The notes beneath the pieces were generated by a model. It was not told the origin of the DNA and did no database searches. It saw only the letters and a list, made by a program, of their open reading frames with translations. A program made the translations under genes and the position numbers. A DNA stretch of 64,000 nucleotides from an uncultured Saprospiraceae bacterium. GTDB taxonomy: Bacteria > Bacteroidota > Bacteroidia > Chitinophagales > Saprospiraceae. Of this stretch, positions 1-8,112 are shown one piece after another; position 1 is the stretch's first letter, and each line of letters starts with the position of its first letter. The stretch lies in assembly GCA_937928405.1 (NCBI GenBank), contig CALFWZ010000026.1, positions 1-64,000 of the forward strand, read 5' to 3'.

Positions 1-2550
1 AGTAGTGGAAGCATTGCAACCGATCTCGCCAGTTCATTAGCAGCAACTTGGGGTGATTATGATAATGATGGTGATCTCGATTTATACGTAGCTAACAATA
101 TTGGGTATGAGAATTTTTTATATCGAAATGACGGAGGAACCTTTACCAGAATTTTAAATGATCCTGCTGTTATTGATAAAGGATATGCTCATGGGGTCAG
201 CTGGGTAGATTATGACAACGATGGATATTTAGACTTATTTGTAACAGATTATTTTTCAACAAAATTCAACCAATTATATCATAATAATGGAGATGGTACT
301 TTTGAAAAAGTAAATGGTTCCGCTCCTACCTTAGAAGCAAATTTTTCAGTAAGTGGCCTCTGGGGCGATTACAATAATGATGGTCTAATAGATTTGTTTG
401 TTTGTAACACTTCTGGCAACGACAATAGTCTTTATAAAAATACAGGCAATGGAAATTTCCTAAAAATTAATGCCGGAGTGATTGTCAATGATGGAGGTAA
501 TTCCGTTGGAGCGAGCTGGGGAGATTATAATAATGATGGGCATTTAGACCTATTTGTGGCCAATGCAGGAAATCAAAATAATTTTCTATATAAAAATAAT
601 GGAGATGAAACTTTTACAAAAATCAGTACAGGCACTATCGTAAATGATGGAGGACATTCTCATGGAAGTGCTTGGGGAGATTATGATAATGATGGAGACT
701 TAGATTTATTCGTTAGCAACGACCAAGATCAAAACAACGCCCTTTATTCTAATAATGGAGATGGTAGTTTTACAGCTATCACCAATAGCATTACCCAAGA
801 TGGTGGACAATCTTTTGGAGCAGCATGGGCGGATTATGATAATGACGGAGACCTCGATTTATTCACCGCGAATCATCAATTAAATAAAAACTTCATTTAT
901 CAAAATGCCAGAGGAAAATGTCAAAATAAAGTTTGTGTCACCTTAATCGGCACCAACTCTAATCGTTCTGCCATAGGTACTAAAATTCGAGTAAAAGCAA
1001 ATATTTACGGAGAAGATATTTGGCAAATGCGAGAATTATCTGGTCAAACAGGTGGTGGCATCGGTGGCCAAAATGAGCTTAAAACCATCATTGGTTTGGG
1101 AGATGCTTCTATCATAGACTCCATCATAATTGAATGGAATTCTGGCTACCGCCAAGTGTTGACCGATCAAACACCAGATGATTGTTTTACCATTACTGAA
1201 AACCAAGGAAGTGAGATTTGTGGGACTATTTATTATGACGAAAATAATAATTGCCTCCAAGATACGAATGAAATAGGCATTCCAAATATACAAATGGTAC
1301 TTCAACCAGGGAACCAAACCGCCGTGACCGATTCCAACGGAGTCTATCGTATAGTAGCAGCTCCAGGTCAGTATACGCTTACCCAAGTTACAGAAGCGAC
1401 GCAATGGGAGTCAACTTGTACGACAGAACATACTGTAACCGTGGTTGGAATAGGAGAACAGTTTTGTGGAAATAATTTTGGGAATACAGCTGCCTGTCCA
1501 CTCCCCGATTTACAGGTAAATATTTCAGCTACAGCGCATAGAGTTGGATTTGAAAATTTAATAGCTGTTACCTATAAAAACCTTGGTACACAAACAGCTA
1601 CCAATGCAAAATTGACTGTTATGTTTGGACCGTATGTTATTCCAATAGAAAGCTCTGTCCCTTGGACACTTTCAGCAGGAAATGATCGTAGATGGGATTT
1701 AGGTGATGTGCCTATTGGAGCATCCGTTACCATTTATATCAAGGATTCTATATCAACGAACGTGACGATCGGAGCGGACATTCAATTAAGCGCTTCTTTC
1801 TATGGATCGGAAGATGATTGCGATGGGCTTGATAATGTTACCGTGGATAATCAACTAGCCGTAGGGGCGCTAGATCCAAACGACATCGCAGTGAATCCCG
1901 AAGGTTATATCGATAATGACCAAGAATTAATTTACAAAATTAGATTTCAGAATGTTGGAAATTCAACAGTTTCTACAGTTCGTATAGAAGATAAACTTCC
2001 AGCAGGATTAGATATTAATACGCTAAAAATTGGTTTGACCAGTCATAATTATCAATTTGAAATTCAGGATAATAACCGCTTAGTTTGGACTTTTGAAAAT
2101 ATCAATATGCCAGATAGTACGACCAATGAAGCTGCCAGTCATGGATATGCAATTTTTAAAATAAAACCAATATCTAATCTCGAAGATGGTGAAAAATTGA
2201 AAAATCGAGCCGAAATCTACTTTGACAATCTAGCTCCAATAACCACCAATACCGTGACCAATATAATTGGAGAAAATCCTAGTCTGACATTTGCAGAAGA
2301 ACAACTTCATATTTTCCCCAACCCGATGTCTGCTCAATCTGACATTCAGATTAACTCGATAGAAGGAGGCCCCATTAATATTATCAATCTTAGTGTTTTT
2401 GATCTACTAGGTGAAAAATTATTTGAAAAGACAAATATTTTAACCCCCACTTTTCAATTAAAAAAAGGAAACTTCCCAAATGGATACTTTATTATTAAAG
2501 CCGTAGGTGAAAACGGACAATGGTATTCAGGTAAGGTTTTTATTCAATAA
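1..2550 (+). CDS. Secreted FG-GAP/VCBS repeat protein with ASPIC/UnbV domain and T9SS type A sorting domain (5' end outside window)
   Basis: The reading frame is open from base 1, so the N-terminus lies upstream; the TTG at 394 is not a credible start. The first ~300 visible residues hold repeated DYDNDGDLDL-type motifs, which are calcium-binding FG-GAP/VCBS blades of a beta-propeller. An ASPIC/UnbV-like segment follows (about 930-1180, ending in an IIEWNSG-type motif). Next come an SdrD-like Cna_B stretch (about 1210-1480) and a DUF11/DUF7619-like module (LDPNDIAVNPEGYI near 1870). The last ~80 residues start with LHIFPNPM and form a type A T9SS sorting domain, so the protein is exported across the outer membrane and probably anchored on the surface. 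The ligand is unknown; an adhesin or glycan-binding role is inference. A strong terminator follows. Confidence 0.85.
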   Translation, partial: SSGSIATDLASSLAATWGDYDNDGDLDLYVANNIGYENFLYRNDGGTFTRILNDPAVIDKGYAHGVSWVDYDNDGYLDLFVTDYFSTKFNQLYHNNGDGTFEKVNGSAPTLEANFSVSGLWGDYNNDGLIDLFVCNTSGNDNSLYKNTGNGNFLKINAGVIVNDGGNSVGASWGDYNNDGHLDLFVANAGNQNNFLYKNNGDETFTKISTGTIVNDGGHSHGSAWGDYDNDGDLDLFVSNDQDQNNALYSNNGDGSFTAITNSITQDGGQSFGAAWADYDNDGDLDLFTANHQLNKNFIYQNARGKCQNKVCVTLIGTNSNRSAIGTKIRVKANIYGEDIWQMRELSGQTGGGIGGQNELKTIIGLGDASIIDSIIIEWNSGYRQVLTDQTPDDCFTITENQGSEICGTIYYDENNNCLQDTNEIGIPNIQMVLQPGNQTAVTDSNGVYRIVAAPGQYTLTQVTEATQWESTCTTEHTVTVVGIGEQFCGNNFGNTAACPLPDLQVNISATAHRVGFENLIAVTYKNLGTQTATNAKLTVMFGPYVIPIESSVPWTLSAGNDRRWDLGDVPIGASVTIYIKDSISTNVTIGADIQLSASFYGSEDDCDGLDNVTVDNQLAVGALDPNDIAVNPEGYIDNDQELIYKIRFQNVGNSTVSTVRIEDKLPAGLDINTLKIGLTSHNYQFEIQDNNRLVWTFENINMPDSTTNEAASHGYAIFKIKPISNLEDGEKLKNRAEIYFDNLAPITTNTVTNIIGENPSLTFAEEQLHIFPNPMSAQSDIQINSIEGGPINIINLSVFDLLGEKLFEKTNILTPTFQLKKGNFPNGYFIIKAVGENGQWYSGKVFIQ

Positions 2551-2600
2551 TTTTTAAGTTAGAAATTTGTTTTGTTAATTAACCCCAACATTAAATTTAG

Positions 2601-2632
2601 AACCGAGTCTTGATAGGCTCGGTTTTTTTTTT
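2601..2632 (+). terminator. Rho-independent terminator after the VCBS protein
   Basis: A 9-bp stem (AACCGAGTC pairing with GGCTCGGTT, one G-T pair) with a 6-base loop runs straight into ten Ts. It ends the upstream transcript about 50 bp after the stop codon and isolates it from the glycosyltransferase at 2810. Confidence 0.9.
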
Positions 2633-2670
2633 GCTTCTGCTAAATAATGATAAATCTACCATGAGATGTA

Positions 2671-2703
2671 TTCCCAAAACGAGAATCAATTTCAAAATGA
2701 AAT
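2671..2703 (+). promoter_or_regulatory. Tandem dyads: predicted activator (UAS) site upstream of the DUF1972 glycosyltransferase
   Basis: TTCCCA-AAA-CGAGAA at 2671-2685 is an imperfect inverted repeat. A second dyad, ATTTCAAAATGAAAT at 2689-2703, is centred 18 bp downstream. Near-identical first dyads with a second copy 19 bp away occur upstream of wza (13637) and upstream of the gene at 22129. The spacing and the presence of an NtrC-type activator gene nearby suggest enhancer sites for that regulator; this is inference from sequence pattern only. Confidence 0.55.
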
Positions 2704-2756
2704 CAAATATTATTTTAAATAAACTGTAAGTAACTGTATTTCAGACATTTAAAAAC

Positions 2757-2772
2757 TGGTAATGCATTTGAA
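2757..2772 (+). promoter_or_regulatory. Possible weak sigma54 -24/-12 element
   Basis: TGGTAATGCATTTGAA keeps the GG of the -24 box and a TTGA in place of TTGC in the -12 box at the correct spacing. It lies 37 bp before the ATG at 2810 and 79 bp after the centre of the first dyad. The -12 mismatch makes this a weak call, supported mainly by the dyads upstream. Confidence 0.35.
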
Positions 2773-2809
2773 TATACACAAGTATACATAAACGCATAAC
2801 CATAATACC

Positions 2810-3976
2810 ATGAATAAGTCAAAAATAAAATTAGGAATTATAGGCACAGTAGGAGTACCTGCTCGTTACGGAGGCTTCGAAACCTTAGCTCATCAACTAG
2901 TGGACAACTTAAATCAAACATATCAGATTACGGTTTACAATAGTACAAAACACTATAGTTCCAAAGAAAGAGTTTCAACTTGGAATGGAGCAAAAATAAA
3001 ATACATTCCATTTTCTGCTAATGGTGTATCGAGCATTGTCTATGATATTTGCTCCATGATACATGCTGTTTTATTTTCTGAGGTATTATTGATTTTGGGT
3101 GTCTCAGGGTGTTTATTCTTACCCATCCTAAAATTATTTTTTCCCTTTAGAAAAATTATCGTAAACGTGGATGGGTTAGAATGGAGACGAGCAAAATGGG
3201 GAAAACACGCTAAAACCTTTTTATTATGGAGTGAGAAAATGGCCATATGGCTGGCAGATGAAATTATTGCGGATAACGCAGCCATTCAAAAATATGTCTT
3301 AGATCGATATGGCAAAGCCAGTAGATTAATTGAATATGGAGCAGATCATAATAAAACAGAAATCCTCCAATCAAAAACAATAGAACAATATCCATTTTTA
3401 GCATCAGACTATGCCTTTAAAGTCGCACGGATCGAACCAGAAAATAATATCCATACCATTCTTAAAGCCTTTGCAAAACAAAAAGATCTTCCATTAGTCC
3501 TAGTAGGAAACTGGAAGAATAGCGATTATGGAAAATCATTACAAAAAGAATTTAATGCACTACCCCATCTACATTTATTAGATCCCATTTACCAAGCAAG
3601 TTTGTTAAATCAAATGCGATCCAACGCTAAAGTTTATATTCACGGACACAGTGAAGGTGGCACCAATCCATCATTGGTCGAAGCCATGTATTTAGGTTTA
3701 CCCATTCTCTCCTTTGATATTATTTATAATAGAATCACTACCGAAAATCAAGGGTATTATTTTAAGTCCACCAATGAACTTCATTTACTTTTAGAAAATT
3801 TAGAAACGTTAAACCTTGATCAAATGGCTAACCAATTAAAAGCAGTGGCCAACCGCAGGTACCTGTGGTCAGTAATTGCAAAAAAATATGGTACGCTGAT
3901 TAATGGAGGTTCTCGAGTTGAAATACCCAGTTTTAATTTTGAGCTACCCAACAAGTTAAAAAAAGCCATTGCATAA
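2810..3976 (+). CDS. Glycosyltransferase, DUF1972 / GT4 family (rhamnosyltransferase-like)
   Basis: 388 residues. The N-terminus (KLGIIGTVGVPARYGGFETLAHQLV) matches the DUF1972 domain found at the front of a group of GT-B fold glycosyltransferases, several annotated as dTDP-rhamnosyltransferases. The C-terminal half carries the GT4 donor-site signature region (HGHSEGGTNPSLVEAM, with the EX7E-like pattern). It is probably a cytoplasmic or membrane-associated enzyme that adds a sugar to a lipid-linked polysaccharide intermediate; donor and acceptor are unknown. It stands alone between secreted-protein genes, about 10 kb from the main exopolysaccharide cluster, but shares the tandem-dyad regulatory motif with that cluster. 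Confidence 0.85.
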   Translation: MNKSKIKLGIIGTVGVPARYGGFETLAHQLVDNLNQTYQITVYNSTKHYSSKERVSTWNGAKIKYIPFSANGVSSIVYDICSMIHAVLFSEVLLILGVSGCLFLPILKLFFPFRKIIVNVDGLEWRRAKWGKHAKTFLLWSEKMAIWLADEIIADNAAIQKYVLDRYGKASRLIEYGADHNKTEILQSKTIEQYPFLASDYAFKVARIEPENNIHTILKAFAKQKDLPLVLVGNWKNSDYGKSLQKEFNALPHLHLLDPIYQASLLNQMRSNAKVYIHGHSEGGTNPSLVEAMYLGLPILSFDIIYNRITTENQGYYFKSTNELHLLLENLETLNLDQMANQLKAVANRRYLWSVIAKKYGTLINGGSRVEIPSFNFELPNKLKKAIA

Positions 3977-4019
3977 AAATTACCAATACGTTCGAATAAT
4001 CATTTATTAATCTAATATT

Positions 4020-6347
4020 ATGAGAAAATTTATCACCGCTTTTCTATTAGCATTCGTTAATTTTACCCTTAGTGCACAATTAGTAACCACTGTGGCAGGC
4101 CAACCTGAAATAGCAGGAGCCATAGATGGTCCTGCTTTTGATGCTACCTTCAACAATCCTCATGGAATTGCCATTGGTCTTGATGGAATCGTTTATGTAA
4201 CAGATAGATGGAGTCATACCATTCGAAAAATCGAGCTAGATGGTACCGTTTCTACTTTGGCTGGAAGTCCAGGAATCAAAGGAGATCAAGATGGAGATAG
4301 CACGGTTGCCTTGTTTAACGAACCGTGGGGACTTTGTGTAGGACCAGAAGGAAATGTTTGGGTGGCAGATACTCGTAACAATAAAATTAGAAAAATCACA
4401 CCAGAAGGAATGGTATCCACCGTGGCAGGTTCAGGAAACTATGGAACCTCCAATGGAATGGGCACCAATGCTACTTTTGGAAATCCAACGGGTATTGAAA
4501 TTGACCATGAAGGAAATATTTATGTAGCCGATCATCTCACGCATATTATTCGAAAAATTGATGCCTTAGGATTTGTTACTACGCTGGCAGGTCGTCCTTA
4601 TCAAATGGGAGATGCAGACGGAATTGGAAGTCAAGCTTCTTTCCGTAGACCTTATGGTTTGACCCTTGATTTGGAAGGAAATATCCTAGTGGCAGATGAA
4701 TGGAATCATAAAATTAGAAGGATTACGCCAGAAGGTTTAGTCACGACAGTTGCAGGGACAGGAGAAGTTGGTCATCAAAATGGATTGGCATTATCATCTG
4801 AATTTAACTATCCTTGGGATATGACCGTGGATTCATTAGGAAATATTTTCGTCGCAGATGGTTATAATTATATAATCAGAAAAATTACACCGCAAGGACA
4901 AGTTTCCACCTACGCAGGTAGCTTGGAAATAACTGGTGCAACGGACGGCGAAGGAACCAACGCAACGTTTAGTGGTGCCACCGCTATTGACTTTTCTCCA
5001 GTTACCAAAGAACTATACATTGGCGATGCTTACAATAATTTGGTTCGAAAAATCACAGATTTAGAACAGGACGTATCTATCAGTCTAGCTTCTGGTAATC
5101 CGATTATTTGTCAAGATGAATTTATTGCTATTAATGCCTACCCAAATGTTTATAATACTTATCATTTTTATGTAAATGATCAAGTTGCTCAGAGTAGTGC
5201 CAATCCAAGTTTTGAAACCAATCAACTCGCACCTGGAAATCATACGATTCAAGTTTTAGTAACAGATAATAGTGGAACCTCTTCTTCTAATGAAATAACC
5301 ATTGAAGTAATGGAAGCCATGGTTCCAACGATCTCTACGGTTGGTCCAACCCAATTTTTTGATGGAGATTCCGTCATTTTGATTGCCAGTTTTGGGAATG
5401 ATTATTTTTGGTCAACGGGAGAAACCACTCCAACCATTACCGTTCAATCATCTGGCACATATAGCGTTGAGGTAGCCGATCAAAACGGCTGCATGGGTGT
5501 TTCAAATCCAGTGGAAGTTGTGGTTCAGGAAAATCCTGAAGCAGCCATAATTAGCTTAGTAGGAGAACCTGTTTTTTGTCAAAACGAAAAAACCGTATTG
5601 GTTTCTAGTTCAACGGTAAATAATCAATGGCTAAAAGATGGTTGGGAAATTAATAATGCTAATGATAATTCCTACCTAGTTGATCAGTCAGGAACTTATC
5701 AAGTTCAAGTAACCCACCCTTCAGGAATTATCACTATTTCTGATCCGGTTACCCTCACTGTTTTGCCAAACATTGAAATAGATTTTTCGGTTTCTAAAGT
5801 GCAAGGAACGACCCTAGATAGTTTTTACTTCGAATGTACTAATCCAAATTTAATCAACACAGAATGGGTTTTCGGTGACGGAAATATATCTAATGATACA
5901 AACCCAACCCATCAATATAATGCAGAAGGATATTTCTCCGTCGAACTGCGAGCAACCCATGAAAATGGTTGTAAAGATTCATTGCTACAAAAAGATATAA
6001 TTCTAATAGAAAACATGCCAATAGATTCAACTAATCTAGGCAATCCTCCTAATCTAAATCTAGTAAATAATAATTCAGACTTTTTTATTCCTACAGCCTT
6101 CACACCAAATGGAGACGGAGAAAACGACCTATTATTTGTCAGAGGTAACAACCTTCAAAATATAAATATGATGATTTTCAACCAATGGGGAGAAATGATT
6201 TTTCAATCCTTTTCGACATCTTTTGGTTGGGATGGAACGGTCAACAGCAAACCTGCACAAATTGGAAATTATGTTTTCACTTTAGAATATACGGACCAAG
6301 ACGGTTTACAAAAAAAACACGCTGGACATGTTACCCTTCTTAGATAA
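4020..6347 (+). CDS. Secreted NHL-repeat / PKD protein with T9SS type B sorting domain
   Basis: 775 residues with an N-terminal signal peptide ending near SAQ. Residues ~25-345 contain about six NHL repeats (motifs such as NPHGIAIGLDGIVYVTDRWSHTIRKI), which fold as a beta-propeller. Ig-like/BIG segments follow, then a PKD domain (~605-665, WVFGDGN). The C-terminus (FIPTAFTPNGDGENDLLFVRG to the end) is the gliding-motility-type (CHU_C, type B) T9SS sorting domain. The gene ends 56 bp before a PorP/SprF-type porin gene; type B cargo often needs a cognate SprF-like partner, so the two are probably one secretion unit. Confidence 0.88.
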   Translation: MRKFITAFLLAFVNFTLSAQLVTTVAGQPEIAGAIDGPAFDATFNNPHGIAIGLDGIVYVTDRWSHTIRKIELDGTVSTLAGSPGIKGDQDGDSTVALFNEPWGLCVGPEGNVWVADTRNNKIRKITPEGMVSTVAGSGNYGTSNGMGTNATFGNPTGIEIDHEGNIYVADHLTHIIRKIDALGFVTTLAGRPYQMGDADGIGSQASFRRPYGLTLDLEGNILVADEWNHKIRRITPEGLVTTVAGTGEVGHQNGLALSSEFNYPWDMTVDSLGNIFVADGYNYIIRKITPQGQVSTYAGSLEITGATDGEGTNATFSGATAIDFSPVTKELYIGDAYNNLVRKITDLEQDVSISLASGNPIICQDEFIAINAYPNVYNTYHFYVNDQVAQSSANPSFETNQLAPGNHTIQVLVTDNSGTSSSNEITIEVMEAMVPTISTVGPTQFFDGDSVILIASFGNDYFWSTGETTPTITVQSSGTYSVEVADQNGCMGVSNPVEVVVQENPEAAIISLVGEPVFCQNEKTVLVSSSTVNNQWLKDGWEINNANDNSYLVDQSGTYQVQVTHPSGIITISDPVTLTVLPNIEIDFSVSKVQGTTLDSFYFECTNPNLINTEWVFGDGNISNDTNPTHQYNAEGYFSVELRATHENGCKDSLLQKDIILIENMPIDSTNLGNPPNLNLVNNNSDFFIPTAFTPNGDGENDLLFVRGNNLQNINMMIFNQWGEMIFQSFSTSFGWDGTVNSKPAQIGNYVFTLEYTDQDGLQKKHAGHVTLLR

Positions 6348-6403
6348 AAATACTTCCAGCCCTTTAGCATTCTACTTAAATAAACCATTAAAAAATTAGC
6401 AAA

Positions 6404-8053
6404 ATGAAAAGCTTATTCTTAATTTATATTCTTTGCACCTTAGCATTTTTTGCTCATGCCCAAGATGCCCATTTTTCTCAAAGTCAACTAAATAAATCTG
6501 TCCGAAATCCTGCTACAATCGGCAACATAGCGTCAGATCAGCGGCTAACCGCCAGTTATCGTTCACAGTGGTCCACGATTCCAAGTGCCTACCGAAATAT
6601 TTTTATAGGATACGAACAAAAAGGAACAAAATTTTCGTGGGGCACCCATATATTGCATAACGATGCAGGAAAAGTTTCTTTAAAAACAACCCAATTGAGT
6701 TTAAATTTTTCTTACAAAAAGAACTTGTCCAATCGAGGAGAATTTTTATCGATCGGAGCAAGTGGTGGTGTAATCCAGCAAAAATTTAATCCTACCCTAT
6801 TTTCTTTTGATAATCAATACAGTTCAGAAAATGGTTTTGATCCTACCGCTGGCAATAAGGAGTCGTTTGTAAAAACTACACAGTTTTTACCCAGTGCTTC
6901 CGTAGGTATATTCGTCAATAAATATTTTAATAAAGTCCAAGCTTCTGGTGGATTATCGTTTGCGCATCTCAACGAACCCAATAGTCAATTCTACGAATCA
7001 CTAGAGGAGAAATATGCCATGCGCACATCATTTTTTGCAAACGTCAATCTCCCAATCAAAACAGGATTAGATGCTGATGTTCATGCAACTTGGAATAAAC
7101 AATCTATTGCTAACGAAAAAATTATTGGTGCAAAAATAAATTATCAATTAAACAAAAAAAATATACTTACAGCAGGAATTTCCAATCGAATGGAAGATGC
7201 TTGGATTATGGAAGCAGGCATTACCTTTCCAGAAAGTTCATTAACCATTAGTTATGACATGAATAATTCCACCTTAAATTCAGCCACGAATACAAAAGGC
7301 GGTTGGGAATTAACCTGCACTTATTTAATCAACAAAAAGAAAAAAGGAAATGCCTTTAATGCTAATTTTGAACATCTAAATGAAAGACCACTCCAGAAGT
7401 CTTTAGTAAATCAAGTGACAGATAGTGACCAAGATGGTATTCCAGATGATATAGATGCTTGCCCACATTTGTTCGGAGATAAAACTAACAATGGATGCCC
7501 AACAGATAAACAAGATTCTGATTTTGATGGGATACTTGACAAGGTAGATAGTTGCCCTTTTATAAAAGGAACGGCTGCCATGGGCGGATGTCCTGATTCT
7601 GACATGGATGGTATTTCTGATCTAAAAGATTATTGTCCATTTTTAAAAGGTGAGAAAACCAATAACGGATGTCCAGTAATGAACAAAGTAGATCATCAGA
7701 ATTTATTAAAGAACAAATCGATAAATGTACTTGTAGAATTTGATACCGATAAATCAGACATTAAAGTGTTTTACCATAGAGAATTAGATGCAGCAGTTGC
7801 CTTCCTACTAGATAACAAAGCCGCGAAAGCTTTTATTTCTGGACATACCGATAATGAAGGGGATAAAATTTATAATTTTAAATTAGGAGAACGTAGAGCG
7901 AATAATGTGATGGAGTACTTTCTAAGCAGAGGAGTATCCTTAAGTCAATTATCCATTATCTCTTACGGAGAATCTAAACCGAAAGAGCGCAATCGAAGCA
8001 AATACGAAAAGGCAAAAAACCGAAGAGTAGAAGTGCAAATTTATGATAAATAA
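6404..8053 (+). CDS. PorP/SprF-type outer membrane protein fused to TSP3 repeats and an OmpA peptidoglycan-binding domain
   Basis: 549 residues with a signal peptide (ends HAQ). Residues ~20-310 match the PorP/SprF family of T9SS outer-membrane beta-barrels (HFSQSQLNKSVRNPATIG opening; repeated beta-strands). Residues ~345-425 contain three thrombospondin type 3 calcium-binding repeats (DSDQDGIPDDIDACP type). The last ~115 residues form an OmpA C-terminal domain (VEFDTDKSDIK; SGHTDNEGDK; GERRANNV) that should bind peptidoglycan. The protein likely anchors or helps export the type B cargo encoded just upstream. A plain PorP/SprF protein is about 300 residues, so this is an extended fusion. Confidence 0.88.
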   Translation: MKSLFLIYILCTLAFFAHAQDAHFSQSQLNKSVRNPATIGNIASDQRLTASYRSQWSTIPSAYRNIFIGYEQKGTKFSWGTHILHNDAGKVSLKTTQLSLNFSYKKNLSNRGEFLSIGASGGVIQQKFNPTLFSFDNQYSSENGFDPTAGNKESFVKTTQFLPSASVGIFVNKYFNKVQASGGLSFAHLNEPNSQFYESLEEKYAMRTSFFANVNLPIKTGLDADVHATWNKQSIANEKIIGAKINYQLNKKNILTAGISNRMEDAWIMEAGITFPESSLTISYDMNNSTLNSATNTKGGWELTCTYLINKKKKGNAFNANFEHLNERPLQKSLVNQVTDSDQDGIPDDIDACPHLFGDKTNNGCPTDKQDSDFDGILDKVDSCPFIKGTAAMGGCPDSDMDGISDLKDYCPFLKGEKTNNGCPVMNKVDHQNLLKNKSINVLVEFDTDKSDIKVFYHRELDAAVAFLLDNKAAKAFISGHTDNEGDKIYNFKLGERRANNVMEYFLSRGVSLSQLSIISYGESKPKERNRSKYEKAKNRRVEVQIYDK

Positions 8054-8073
8054 TAATTACCTTAACCTTGGTA

Positions 8074-8112
8074 AAAAAACTCGCTATTAGCATTTTAATA
8101 GCGAGTTTTTTT
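8074..8112. terminator. Bidirectional terminator between convergent genes
   Basis: A long perfect stem (AAAAAACTCGCTATTA pairing with TAATAGCGAGTTTTTT, 6-base loop) has an A-tract on one side and a T-tract on the other, so it can terminate both the porin gene and the convergent histidine kinase gene. Its right arm overlaps the kinase stop codon at 8111-8113. Confidence 0.9.

Noticed and set aside
1036..1404. 122-codon frame on the - strand
   Set aside because: Lies antisense to the VCBS/ASPIC protein gene and has no recognisable domain.
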